Shown here one piece after another: positions 17,359 through 26,208 of a stretch of DNA of 64,000 bases (within the stretch, counting starts at the first letter, position 1; every line of letters begins with the position of its first letter). Location of the stretch: the NCBI GenBank assembly GCA_963928055.1, contig CAWVDN010000001.1, positions 1,240,001 to 1,304,000 of the forward strand, given 5' to 3'. A program made the position numbers and the translations under genes. The stretch comes from Scatomonas sp963928055. Lineage in GTDB: Bacteria; Bacillota; Clostridia; Lachnospirales; Lachnospiraceae. The notes under the pieces are model-generated. The model was not told the origin of the DNA and searched no databases. It was given only the letters and a program-made list of their open reading frames with translations.

Positions 17359-17613
17359 CTAAGCATGCCGATGCAGATATTTTTCTCTCGTAGCCATCCC
17401 TCCCCGGATGTGGCGTTCCGACTTGTTGATGTCCAGCACCTTGCGGGCCTCCCGGGCGAGCGCCGAGTTGATCTGAACGAGACGGTCGGTTACGTCTTTA
17501 TGTACCGTACTCTTACTTACACCAAACTTTTTTGCTGTCTGTCTCACGGTCGCGTTATGGTCGATAATATAATTGGCGATGTCTACAGCTCTTTCCTCGA
17601 TATAATCTTTCAA
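17359..17613 (-). CDS. spoIIID: Sporulation transcriptional regulator SpoIIID
   Basis: 84 residues from a TTG at 17613, chosen because AGGGGGA lies about eight bases upstream and the product then matches SpoIIID length (LKDYIEERAVDIANYI). The HTH is clear in TAKKFGVSKSTVHKDVTDRL, and the tail RHIRGGMATREKYL is the family's basic C-terminal helix. SpoIIID acts in the mother cell during sporulation, under sigma-E. Its 3' half is duplicated at 14972-15103, on the far side of rloAB. Confidence 0.95.
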   Translation of the reverse strand: MKDYIEERAVDIANYIIDHNATVRQTAKKFGVSKSTVHKDVTDRLVQINSALAREARKVLDINKSERHIRGGMATREKYLHRHA

Positions 17614-17677
17614 AAGGAAATCCCCCTGCAAACACTGTTTTTACAATGTATGCCGGGGGATTCCGGAGCATGCGCGC

Positions 17678-18445
17678 TTATTGAATATTTTTGACACCTT
17701 GGCCGCATTTTTTCAATGCCTCGCTCAGACTGTGGGGGATCCCTCTCGGTCCCCTGACCGCATAGATGCCGTATGCCTCCTTCAGTTTTTCAAAGGTGAA
17801 CTGGCCTGGATGGTATCGCTTCTGCAGTCTTATCTTCATCAATGCCGTGATGGTCAGATCCCCGCCGCGGTAGTCACAGGGAATATCGGTTTCAGTAACC
17901 CTGCATTGATACAGGATCGCCGAAACAGGGGCTGCGACGTAAACAAATACGGTATCTCCTGCTTTCACGCCTCTGCCCTGCTTCCATTCGATCTCCTCCG
18001 CATCATCAAAGGCATGCTCGATATCGTAATATTTCGGGTTTGCCGGCACGATCCACTCTTTCGGCGGCCGGAGCTTCTGCTTTTTCCGGCCGGAGGCTGT
18101 CAGGGCGTAACTCTCATCGATCCACCGGCAGATTTCTTCCAGCGGAACCGTGCCGTCCAGCAGAATGGAGATCCAGTTTCTCCGGTTCATATGATAGCCG
18201 TAAAAATACCCCGGCTGCTGCACCAGCATATCCATCAGCATAGGATCCCCCAGTTTTACATTAAGGATATCCACCGGCTCTGTTCCTTTTAATCCCAGCT
18301 TCTTCCTTTGGACATCCAGGATCAGCGCGAACCACTTTCTATTATCCTCATGCCGAAAGACAGGATTGTCCGGAATCGTAGAAAACGGATAATCCGGATC
18401 GGTTTGATACGTTTCTTTTATATAGCGAAAGATCTCTTCCCTCAT
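17678..18445 (-). CDS. MmcQ/YjbR-domain protein fused to an EVE-like domain
   Basis: About 255 residues starting at the ATG after AAGGGAAAA. Residues ~1-120 resemble the MmcQ/YjbR (CyaY-like) fold (HMNRRNWISILLDGTVPLEE). From about residue 130 the protein has the EVE/PUA-like pattern WIVPANPKYYDIEHAF, then VKAGDTVFVYVAAPVSAILY. EVE domains bind modified bases in DNA or RNA, so this may be a nucleic-acid sensor or repair factor. The neighbouring Ogt gene fits a repair setting, but the role is inferred. Confidence 0.78.
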   Translation of the reverse strand: MREEIFRYIKETYQTDPDYPFSTIPDNPVFRHEDNRKWFALILDVQRKKLGLKGTEPVDILNVKLGDPMLMDMLVQQPGYFYGYHMNRRNWISILLDGTVPLEEICRWIDESYALTASGRKKQKLRPPKEWIVPANPKYYDIEHAFDDAEEIEWKQGRGVKAGDTVFVYVAAPVSAILYQCRVTETDIPCDYRGGDLTITALMKIRLQKRYHPGQFTFEKLKEAYGIYAVRGPRGIPHSLSEALKKCGQGVKNIQ

Positions 18446-18507
18446 TTTTCCCTTCCCCTGCATACCTGTTGTCTGCAACTGTTTTCTATTCTAATGGTCT
18501 CCTCTGT

Positions 18508-18723
18508 TCATCTTCTTTTCCACAGTCTGCCCTCCTCCAGGTACACCGCGTCTCCCTCCCGGATCTCCTGCCGGTACAGCCAGACGTCCGCCTGTTTCAG
18601 GGAAAGTTCCTCTCCCGCTTTATCTTTCAGGATTACGATCACCTGACGCTCGTACTCTGCCGGCCGCTCCTCGCATCCGAAGTCATCCTCCCAGATCCGC
18701 TCTACATGATAATATTCCCGCAT
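18508..18723 (-). CDS. Small conserved protein of unknown function
   Basis: 71 residues beginning MREYYHVERIWEDDFGCEER, with a GGAAGGA site before the ATG. Mostly beta-strand and charged, without cysteine clusters or membrane segments. The RIWEDDFGCE region resembles short uncharacterised Lachnospiraceae proteins. It lies between ogt and the MmcQ-EVE gene in the same direction and may share their transcript. Confidence 0.65.
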   Translation of the reverse strand: MREYYHVERIWEDDFGCEERPAEYERQVIVILKDKAGEELSLKQADVWLYRQEIREGDAVYLEEGRLWKRR

Positions 18724-18742
18724 AAAATTTTTCCTTCCGGTT

Positions 18743-19276
18743 TCATAAGGCTGTTCCCCTTTTTGGAATAAAAAGCCTCTGCATATCCGCCTTCTCCAGA
18801 GTCAATAATTTTACTTTTCTGTCCAGGCCCCCGGCGTAGCCGGTGAGACTGCCGGAGGCTCCCACTACCCGGTGGCAGGGCACCAGGATCGAGATGGGAT
18901 TGCGGCCTACCGCGCCGCCTACCGCCTGGGCCGACATACGGGACGATCCTTTTTCTGCCGCCAGCTGCCTGGCGATCTCCCCGTAAGTCATGGTATGCCC
19001 GTAAGGGATGGTGCGGAGGATCTCCCATACCTTTTTCTGGAAATCGGTTCCAAGCAAATGCAAAGGTACGGAAATATCCGGCTCTTTTCCGGAAAAGTAA
19101 AGATCCAGCCAGCGCTTTGCCTGCACAAAAATCGGCGTTTCCTTTTCCTCCTGTTCCTTCTGCAGCGAGCGGGCGAAATATTTCTGTCCTTCAAACCACA
19201 GACCGGTAAGGCCGGCCTCGTCCGCCGCCAGAAGGATCCCGCCCAACGGCGATTCATAATGGCTGATGTACTGCAT
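18743..19276 (-). CDS. ogt: Methylated-DNA--[protein]-cysteine S-methyltransferase
   Basis: 177 residues. An N-terminal ribonuclease-like domain precedes the winged-helix active-site domain with TIPYGHTMTYGEIA, the arginine finger region and the acceptor motif ISILVPCHRVVGASGSLTGY, in which the cysteine accepts the alkyl group from O6-alkylguanine. It repairs alkylation damage in a suicide reaction. Confidence 0.96.
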   Translation of the reverse strand: MQYISHYESPLGGILLAADEAGLTGLWFEGQKYFARSLQKEQEEKETPIFVQAKRWLDLYFSGKEPDISVPLHLLGTDFQKKVWEILRTIPYGHTMTYGEIARQLAAEKGSSRMSAQAVGGAVGRNPISILVPCHRVVGASGSLTGYAGGLDRKVKLLTLEKADMQRLFIPKRGTAL

Positions 19277-19386
19277 AAAAAATCCCCCTTCCTGCCGCAG
19301 CTTCCTGACGGAACTTTTTCTGTTCTGTCTATTTTACTACAGCAGGAAGGGAGGTACAATGCTTTCCCCTCAAAAGCTTTCAGTTC

Positions 19387-20709
19387 TTAATTTTCTGTGG
19401 TGTACAGCCGGATCTGCTCCGGGCCCCTGCAGGAGATCCCGCTGCCCAGGCCGTAAACGGCATTGCTGATCACATATTCTCCATCATTTACATAGACTTC
19501 GATCAGGTGCCGGTCTACCAGTACCTCCAGGTGGGTCTTGCCGGTGATCTCCGGCGTTTCCGAGATCAGATGGGCCCCCTCAAAGGAAGGGTAGACACCG
19601 GTCCGGTCTGTGCGGATCCTGCCTTTTTCCCGGCGGATGCGGAAGCCTCCCAGATCTGCCTCCTCTCCTTCTTCCAGAGCAAAGGACGCCATATATCCGC
19701 CCTCCGAAGCCAAGGAGGGATCCGGGATCTCTCTGCTGTAGGCCTGCCGGATATGAGGATGCATGCGGAAACAGATATGTCCCTCCCGCACTTCCACCAC
19801 CCGGGGGGAGCAGAACATGCCGATCCAGCCTTCCTCCGTCACCTGGGGCATCCGCACCCAGGCCATCATCACCCGGCGTCCCTCCTGATCCAGATTGGTC
19901 TGGGGGGCGTAGAGATCCATGCCGTAATCCAGAAACTGGTACTGATCCGGGATCTCCATACGGCAGGTTTCCTCTTCAAATTCCACCGGGAAACAGATGG
20001 TCTGGTTTCTTTCTTTCTCCCGGTTGTCCAGCAGATTCATGGCGGAGATCAGCAGCACTTTTCCGCCCTCCGTCTCAAAATAGTCCGGGCACTCCCACAT
20101 CCATCCGTACTCCGGTCCTTTCCAGGCCTTGTTCACGTAAGACCAGGTGTGCAGGTCCTGGCTGCGGTAAAAAAGGACTTCCCCGAAGCGTTCTTCCGTG
20201 GTGCTTCCCAGCACCAGATACCAGGCGTCCCGGCCTCTCCAGATCTTGGGATCCCGGGTGTGGGTCCGGTCTCCGATCTCCGGGATGGTAATGGGCGGGA
20301 TGATCACTTCTTTATCCTTCTGATTGTCAAAGTGAAATCCGTCCTCCGAGGAGATCATCAGCTGAGCGGACTCAAACTGATCCTCCAGGCAGGTATGGGG
20401 ATCCTCCGGGTTCACCACCTCATAGCGGACTCCCGTATACACCAGGTACAGCTTTCCCTGAGATTCCACGGCGCTTCCGGAAAAGCAGCCGTTCTGATCT
20501 TCGCTGCAGGTGGGGTACAGGGCCAGCCCCTTGTGCTCCCAGTTTACCAGATCCCGGCTGACTGCGTGGCCCCAGTGCATGGTCCCCCACCGGGGACCGT
20601 AGGGAAAATACTGGTAAAACAGATGATAATATCCTTTATAGTAGATAAACCCGTTGGGGTCATTCACCCAGTTGTCCGGGGCTTTCAGATGCAGTTTCTG
20701 TGTTTTCAT
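19387..20709 (-). CDS. Glycoside hydrolase family 32 protein (sucrose-6-phosphate hydrolase/fructanase)
   Basis: 440 residues. The five-bladed propeller shows the nucleophile in WVNDPNGFIYYKGYYHLFYQ, the transition-state stabiliser in RDPK and the acid/base in WECPD. A C-terminal beta-sandwich follows. There is no signal peptide, so it is cytoplasmic and probably splits sucrose or short fructo-oligosaccharides imported by the ABC system encoded immediately upstream. It overlaps the ATPase gene by 4 bp and is the last gene of that operon. Confidence 0.95.
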   Translation of the reverse strand: MKTQKLHLKAPDNWVNDPNGFIYYKGYYHLFYQYFPYGPRWGTMHWGHAVSRDLVNWEHKGLALYPTCSEDQNGCFSGSAVESQGKLYLVYTGVRYEVVNPEDPHTCLEDQFESAQLMISSEDGFHFDNQKDKEVIIPPITIPEIGDRTHTRDPKIWRGRDAWYLVLGSTTEERFGEVLFYRSQDLHTWSYVNKAWKGPEYGWMWECPDYFETEGGKVLLISAMNLLDNREKERNQTICFPVEFEEETCRMEIPDQYQFLDYGMDLYAPQTNLDQEGRRVMMAWVRMPQVTEEGWIGMFCSPRVVEVREGHICFRMHPHIRQAYSREIPDPSLASEGGYMASFALEEGEEADLGGFRIRREKGRIRTDRTGVYPSFEGAHLISETPEITGKTHLEVLVDRHLIEVYVNDGEYVISNAVYGLGSGISCRGPEQIRLYTTEN

Positions 20710-21809
20710 GCTTCCTCCGTGTAATTTACTCCTGTGTCTTTGTCAAAGAAATGTATTTTTGACGGCATGAATACGAAATCAATGGTATCTCCGATCTGAC
20801 TGACCTCATATTTGGATACTCTGGCCACCGCCTGGGCGCCTCCGAATTCAAAGTACAGGTTATTTTCATTTCCCATAACTTCCGTGTCCGTGATCACTGC
20901 GGACATGTGGTTTCCCTGGTTCAGACCCAGATTCTGCTCATCCAGCTTGATGTCCTCTCCCCGGATGCCCAGGATCATCTCCCCCTGACGGCCTTTTAAC
21001 TTGTTCACAGTAGCCTCGGGAAGTGTCAGGGTATTTCCATCCTGGAATTTTACCAGATTCCCCTCCACCTTTACATCAAAGAAGTTCATCTGGGGAGATC
21101 CGATAAAACCGGCTACAAACTGGTTCTTCGGATGGTCGTAGAGTTCCATGGGCTTTCCTACCTGCTGGATCACTCCGTCTTTCATAATAACGATCCGGTC
21201 CGCCATGGTCATGGCCTCCACCTGGTCGTGGGTCACGTAGATGGTGGTGGCGCCCAGCTGGCGGTGGAGCTTGCTGATCTCCGTCCGCATGCTGACCCGG
21301 AGCTTGGCGTCCAGGTTGGACAGGGGCTCGTCCATAAGGAACACCTTCTGGTTTTTCACAATGGCCCGGCCCAGGGCGACCCTCTGCCGCTGGCCGCCGG
21401 AAAGGTTTTTCGGTTTCCTGTACCGGTACTCCTCCAGCCCCAGCAGCTGGATTGCCCAGTCTACCTTCTTTTTGATCTGATCCGCCGGCATTTTCATGTT
21501 CTTCAGACCGTAGCCGATATTTTTCTCCACGGTCATATGGGGATACAGGGCGTAGTTCTGAAATACCATGGCAATGCCCCGGTCCCGGGGCGCCACCTCG
21601 TTGACCTTAGTGCCGCCGATGTACAGCTCGCCCCCGGTGATCTCCTCAAACCCGGCCATCATCCGCAGGGTCGTGGACTTTCCGCAGCCGGAAGGCCCAA
21701 CAAAAGCGATAAATTCTTTTTCTTCGATATTCAGATTCAGATCCTCTACGGTGTTTTTATCAGAACCGGCATATTTTTTGCATACATGTTTAAATTCTAT
21801 AAAACTCAT
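20706..21809 (-). CDS. ugpC: Sugar ABC transporter ATP-binding protein (UgpC/MsmK type)
   Basis: 367 residues. Walker A is GPSGCGKST, the signature LSGGQRQRVALGRA, Walker B VFLMDEPLSNLD and the switch TIYVTHDQVEAMTM. A C-terminal TOBE/MalK regulatory domain follows from about residue 240. It energises the two permeases upstream. In many Firmicutes such an ATPase serves several sugar transporters, so it need not be dedicated to this one. Confidence 0.96.
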   Translation of the reverse strand: MSFIEFKHVCKKYAGSDKNTVEDLNLNIEEKEFIAFVGPSGCGKSTTLRMMAGFEEITGGELYIGGTKVNEVAPRDRGIAMVFQNYALYPHMTVEKNIGYGLKNMKMPADQIKKKVDWAIQLLGLEEYRYRKPKNLSGGQRQRVALGRAIVKNQKVFLMDEPLSNLDAKLRVSMRTEISKLHRQLGATTIYVTHDQVEAMTMADRIVIMKDGVIQQVGKPMELYDHPKNQFVAGFIGSPQMNFFDVKVEGNLVKFQDGNTLTLPEATVNKLKGRQGEMILGIRGEDIKLDEQNLGLNQGNHMSAVITDTEVMGNENNLYFEFGGAQAVARVSKYEVSQIGDTIDFVFMPSKIHFFDKDTGVNYTEEA

Positions 21810-21814
21810 CTTAT

Positions 21815-22666
21815 TTATCCTTCCTTTGAACCTGTTGAGGTGACGCCTTCCACGATCTGTTTGGAGAACAGAGAGTAGATGATGATCACCGGGATCGTTA
21901 TCAGCGTGATCACCGCCAGGGTCTGGCCCATGGTGGTATTTTCATTGGACGTAATGGAATTCAGACCGATCTGGGCCGTCAGAAGATCGCTGGAGGTAAA
22001 TACCAGAGAGGGCCACAGATAATCGTTCCACACATTCAGGAATGTAAATACACTGACGGTAGCCACCACGGTCTTGGACATGGGAAGCACCATGGTAAAG
22101 AAGTACTTCACCGGGCCGCAGAAATCCAGCTGTGCCGCCTCGTACACATCGTCCGGCAGACTGACGAAGACCTGTCGGAAGAGGAATATGTTAAAGGGAT
22201 TCACAATCATGGGCAGGATATAGCCGAAGATCGTATTCAGCAGCCCCGCCTTGGCGATGATCAGGAAATGGATGGTGATGACCGTCTCCGTGGGAACAAT
22301 CAGCAGCATGATAATGATCATCAGCCATTGATCCCGGAAGGGAAACTTGATCTTGGCCAGGGCGTAGCCCGCCAGTCCGTTGATGACAATGCTCAGCACG
22401 ATCAGGATGGCCGCGTACAGCAGGGTATTGGCCATATACCGCAGGAAGCTGGTGTTGGTGATGATGGAAATATAGTTGTCAAAAAAGCTTCCGTCCGGTG
22501 CCGGTGGGATAAAGGCCGCGATGGAATTCATGTCCGCGGTGATGGCCGCGTCCGGCTTGAAGGAATTGGCCAGCATCCAGATCACCGGAAACAGGAAGAA
22601 GATGGACAAAACCAGCAGGATCACAACCAGGATCCAGTTAACTCGCTTTTGCTTTTTTGTGAACAC
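21815..22666 (-). CDS. Carbohydrate ABC transporter permease (MalG type)
   Basis: 283 residues with six membrane segments starting VNWILVVILLVLSIFFLFP. The EAA loop (VYEAAQLDFCGPVKYFFTMV) near residues 190-210 contacts the ATPase. It overlaps the end of the MalF-type gene by 29 bp, so the two are coupled. It should form the second half of the translocation channel for sucrose or fructo-oligosaccharides. Confidence 0.95.
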   Translation of the reverse strand: MFTKKQKRVNWILVVILLVLSIFFLFPVIWMLANSFKPDAAITADMNSIAAFIPPAPDGSFFDNYISIITNTSFLRYMANTLLYAAILIVLSIVINGLAGYALAKIKFPFRDQWLMIIIMLLIVPTETVITIHFLIIAKAGLLNTIFGYILPMIVNPFNIFLFRQVFVSLPDDVYEAAQLDFCGPVKYFFTMVLPMSKTVVATVSVFTFLNVWNDYLWPSLVFTSSDLLTAQIGLNSITSNENTTMGQTLAVITLITIPVIIIYSLFSKQIVEGVTSTGSKEG

Positions 22667-23537
22667 GTTTTACTCCCTCCTTGTCTTTCGTCAGTACATT
22701 CTGGATAATGGTCAGAACCACTACAAATACCGTGAATACCACAGCCATGGTGGAGGCCAGGCCCATCTCCCAGTTCACCGTACCGGTTTCGTAAATATCG
22801 TAGACCATGGTGTAGGTGGAGTGATCCGGTCCGCCGCCGGTCATGACCATGGGCTGCACCAGCATCCGGAAGGCTCCGATGGTTACGGTGATAAATACAA
22901 AGATACACAGAGGCTTCAGCTCCGGCAGGGTGATATCCTTAAATTTCTGCCAGGCGCTGGCATGGTCCATCTCCGCCGCCTCGTAGAGGGCAGGGTTGAT
23001 GTTCTGCAGGCCTCCCAGGAAAATGATCATCTGATACCCCATGCCCTGCCAGGCGCTCATGATAGCAATGGACGGCAGAGCCTGGCTGGCGCTGTGGATA
23101 AAGGGCTGGGCTTCGATCCCCAGATTGGCCAGCAGCGTATTCAGAATCCCCTCTGGGCTGTAGATCTGCATCCACAGCGTGGATACTACTGCCAGAGACA
23201 TAACCACCGGGATAAAGAAGGCTACCTTAAAGTATTTCTTGCAGTGGGCGGCCTTGTTGATAGCCAAAGCCAGCAGCAGGGCGCCGCCGCACTGCAGGGG
23301 CACGATGATGATCACAAATTTCACGGTGTTGAGAAAGGACTGAAGAAACAGTTCGTCCTTAAAAATATCAAAGTAATTTTCCAGTCCCACAAAGTGCGTC
23401 ATTTCCGGGTTCAGGGCAAAATAATCGGTAAAGCTGAAAATAAAAGTCAGCAGCATAGGCAGAAACAGGAAGATGATCAGCAGTACCAGGGCCGGCCCGA
23501 AAAACGCCATTCCCATAATTGAATTTTTCTTTTTCAT
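22638..23537 (-). CDS. Carbohydrate ABC transporter permease (MalF type)
   Basis: 299 residues with six membrane segments. The EAA loop appears as YEAAEMDHASAWQKFKDITL near residue 205. It starts three bases after the stop of the binding-protein gene. It pairs with the MalG-type subunit; together with the lipoprotein and ATPase it completes a CUT1 sugar importer. Confidence 0.95.
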   Translation of the reverse strand: MKKKNSIMGMAFFGPALVLLIIFLFLPMLLTFIFSFTDYFALNPEMTHFVGLENYFDIFKDELFLQSFLNTVKFVIIIVPLQCGGALLLALAINKAAHCKKYFKVAFFIPVVMSLAVVSTLWMQIYSPEGILNTLLANLGIEAQPFIHSASQALPSIAIMSAWQGMGYQMIIFLGGLQNINPALYEAAEMDHASAWQKFKDITLPELKPLCIFVFITVTIGAFRMLVQPMVMTGGGPDHSTYTMVYDIYETGTVNWEMGLASTMAVVFTVFVVVLTIIQNVLTKDKEGVKRVHKKAKAS

Positions 23538-23540
23538 TTT

Positions 23541-24863
23541 TTATTCCCTCACGTAACGTTCCAGTTTCTTGTCGATCCGCTCCACTGCCTTGTCCAGCTC
23601 CGTCCGGGCGTCTTTTCCGCCCAGGGCCGCGCTCTCCAGAACCTCCTGGAAGCTGGTGCTCACCTGGGGATATACCGGGGTCTTGGGACGGGGATGTCCG
23701 TAGGTGCTCAGCTGGTTATAGAGCGCCCGGTAATTCTCATCGGTCTGGAACACATCGATGTTTTCAAAGGCTTCATAGGTGGAAGGGAAGCTCTTGGCCA
23801 TTTCCCAGATGCGGATGCCGCTTTCTACGCCGCTCATCCACTTGACCAGCTCCGTAGCTGCCTCGATATCCTCCGCCTCGGTGGATGCCGCAAAGGCCCA
23901 GGAGCCTGTGGGCGTATAGGTTTCTCCCTCCCAGTCATCGCTGACCACGTAGGGTGCTACACCCAGGTTGATATCCGGATAGCTGGTGTAGACTGTGTTA
24001 ACCTCCCAGGCTCCGTCAAACTTGAAGGCCGCCCGGCCGCTCTCAAACAGGTGGTCAATGGGGGCTTCTGCCATGTACTCATTTTCCACAATGGATCGGA
24101 AATACTCCATGGCCTTTACCGTGGCATCGGAGTTGAAATATCCTTCCGCCTCCAGCCCATCCTCGCTGATAAGTTCGCCCCCTCCGGACCATACAAAGGG
24201 AGCGAAGTAATAAATGCTGGTCTCGCCTACCGGAAAGGTCATATCCAGAGGATAACCGTCTTTTTCTTCCATCAGCGGCTTCAGTTCTTCCAGGATCCCC
24301 AGGAATTCCGACCAGGTCCAGGGATCATCCGCCTCCGGCACTTGAATCCCCGCTTCCTCCAGGATATCCTGATTGTAGTAGAGTCCCACGCTGGACTCCA
24401 TGACTCCCAGAGCGTACAGCTGGTCGTTCACGGTTCCCTGCTCGATGATGGAAGGAAGATATTCGCTTTTTTCTTCCTCTGTCAGCTCCGCCAGGGGCTG
24501 GATGATCCCGTTGGCCGCGTAGGCGGATATATTGGGACCATCCACGGTCAGTACATCCGGAAGACCCCCGGACATGACAGAAGCGTTGACTTTATCCGAA
24601 TATCCGCCGCCGCTGTCATTGCGGGGAACAAACTCAATGTCCGCAAAATACTTTCCATCAAAGGCCTCGTTGAAACTCTCCACCGATTCCCTGTAGGCCT
24701 GGCCCTCCTCTGTGTCCTCAATGGAGTGGACCCAGATGGAAAGATACTCCTCTCCCGGGTCATAGCCCGCCACATCCCCCGGCTCCGGATCCTTCTGCTG
24801 GCATCCGGACAGGCAGGCTGCGGCAAGCAGCATACCTGTCAGGCACAGCCATGGTTTTTTCAT
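23541..24863 (-). CDS. Extracellular sugar-binding lipoprotein of the ABC importer
   Basis: 440 residues. The signal peptide MKKPWLCLTGMLLAAACLSG is followed by the lipobox cysteine (LSGC, residue 21), so it is lipid-anchored outside the cell. The rest is a family 1 solute-binding protein with the WTWSEFLGILEEL and FKFDGAWEVNTVY segments typical of sugar binders. First gene of the five-gene operon, with a GAGGAGGAGAG site and a LacI-type operator upstream. Confidence 0.95.
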   Translation of the reverse strand: MKKPWLCLTGMLLAAACLSGCQQKDPEPGDVAGYDPGEEYLSIWVHSIEDTEEGQAYRESVESFNEAFDGKYFADIEFVPRNDSGGGYSDKVNASVMSGGLPDVLTVDGPNISAYAANGIIQPLAELTEEEKSEYLPSIIEQGTVNDQLYALGVMESSVGLYYNQDILEEAGIQVPEADDPWTWSEFLGILEELKPLMEEKDGYPLDMTFPVGETSIYYFAPFVWSGGGELISEDGLEAEGYFNSDATVKAMEYFRSIVENEYMAEAPIDHLFESGRAAFKFDGAWEVNTVYTSYPDINLGVAPYVVSDDWEGETYTPTGSWAFAASTEAEDIEAATELVKWMSGVESGIRIWEMAKSFPSTYEAFENIDVFQTDENYRALYNQLSTYGHPRPKTPVYPQVSTSFQEVLESAALGGKDARTELDKAVERIDKKLERYVRE

Positions 24864-24890
24864 GTTCTCTCCTCCTCTTTTTGTTTTTTG

Positions 24891-24963
24891 AAACCGTTTC
24901 CGTTACCGGTTAAGTAACCGGTTCCTTTATGCATATCATACTCCTTACCCGGGACCCTTTCAA
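24891..24963 (-). promoter_or_regulatory. Promoter and LacI-type operator of the sucrose/fructan operon
   Basis: On the minus strand -35 TTGAAA (24958-24963), 17-bp spacer and -10 TATGAT (24935-24940). The operator AAACCG(T)TTCCG(T)ACCGGTTA occupies 24891-24912, just after the predicted transcription start, where a bound repressor blocks transcription. A second palindromic CCGGTTA/TAACCGG pair overlaps at 24905-24923. Confidence 0.82.
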
Positions 24964-25026
24964 TAACAAATTTCTTTTTCGGCACATGTCCCAGTTTGCC
25001 TCCCAAAATTCTGTACAGGTTTAACA

Positions 25027-25081
25027 AAACCGATTCCGTAACCGGTTATTTCTTGGTTTTTCCACTCTTTTCTGCTATGAT
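25027..25081 (+). promoter_or_regulatory. lacI promoter with upstream operator copy
   Basis: -35 TTGGTT (25053-25058), 17-bp spacer and -10 TATGAT (25076-25081). The 22-bp operator 25027-25048 differs from 24891-24912 at only two bases and ends four bases before the -35, so the regulator probably controls its own gene and could loop between both sites. Confidence 0.78.
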
Positions 25082-25138
25082 AGAAATACCGCCGGAATGG
25101 CCATCCCTTTCCGGCGGTCGCGGAAAGGAACCACAGCT

Positions 25139-26164
25139 ATGAAAAAAAAGAAAGTAACCTTCGCGGATATCGCCGCCTATACAAATTTCTCCAAGACCAC
25201 GATTTCCAGGTATTTTAACGATCCGGATTCCCTGACTCTGGAAAATCAGCAGAAGATCGCCCAGGCCCTGGAGGAGCTGGACTACAAAGAAAATAAGATC
25301 GGCCGGATCCTGGCCAGCGGAAAGACAGAATTTGTGGGGATCCTGATCCCCAACCTCTACATGCATTTTTACGCGGAAATATTAAATCAGATCCTGTCCA
25401 CCTACGAGACCTACGGCTACAAATTCCTGGTCTTCGCCGGGAATTCCCGGGCGGATGTGGAGCGGAAATATATTGAAGAGCTCCTGGCTTACAACATCGA
25501 GGGAATGATCGTCTTAAGTCCCACCATCCCCTCGAGCGAACTGGCCGCCTGCGGCATTCCCGTGGTAGGCATTGAGCGGGAAGACCAGTATATCTGCAGT
25601 GTAAATACAGACAACTATCTGGGAGGCGTCCAGGCCGCCAGCCTGCTGAAGGAAAGCAGCTGCGATATCCTGATCCATGTCAACGCGGATCTGCCGGACA
25701 CCGCTCCTGCCTCGGGCCGGATCCGGGGTTTCGTGGATACCTGCGAAAAATTCCATCTGCCCTACGATCTGATCCTGACAGATCTTGGCAACACCTTTGA
25801 GGAAAACCGGTCCGGGATCCTGAAGCTCCTGGAAACGCTGGAAAAAAAGTATCCCAACGAAAAAAAGGGCATTTTCATGCCCAACGATACCCACGCCAAT
25901 GTACTTCTGAACCTTCTGTTTCAGAGGTATGGAAAACTGCCGGAAACCTACCGGCTCCTGGGTTTTGACAATTCTCCCATTTCCCGGGAGGCCGTGATCC
26001 CCACCAGCACCGTAGGCCAGCAGATCTCCGTCATGGCAGGGACGGCCATGGAGCTTTTGTCCTCCATGATGGAAGAGCGCAAAAAAAGAAGACCGGAACC
26101 CATGAAGGGACCGGTCCATAAAATCATCCCCCCGGAACTGATCCGGCGGCAGACCACCGACTGA
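25139..26164 (+). CDS. LacI-family transcriptional regulator of the sucrose/fructan operon
   Basis: 341 residues from the ATG that follows GGAAAGGA. The N-terminal HTH and hinge helix are plain (VTFADIAAYTNFSKTTISRY, then the ILASGKTEFVGILIP transition). The rest is a periplasmic-binding-protein-like effector domain with GFDNSPISREAVIPTSTV near the end. Divergent from the ABC/GH32 operon, with two matching operators in between. Confidence 0.95.
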   Translation: MKKKKVTFADIAAYTNFSKTTISRYFNDPDSLTLENQQKIAQALEELDYKENKIGRILASGKTEFVGILIPNLYMHFYAEILNQILSTYETYGYKFLVFAGNSRADVERKYIEELLAYNIEGMIVLSPTIPSSELAACGIPVVGIEREDQYICSVNTDNYLGGVQAASLLKESSCDILIHVNADLPDTAPASGRIRGFVDTCEKFHLPYDLILTDLGNTFEENRSGILKLLETLEKKYPNEKKGIFMPNDTHANVLLNLLFQRYGKLPETYRLLGFDNSPISREAVIPTSTVGQQISVMAGTAMELLSSMMEERKKRRPEPMKGPVHKIIPPELIRRQTTD

Positions 26165-26208
26165 ATCTTTTATATGCCAGGGGGCAGCATAAACACAGCT
26201 TCTTCTCC

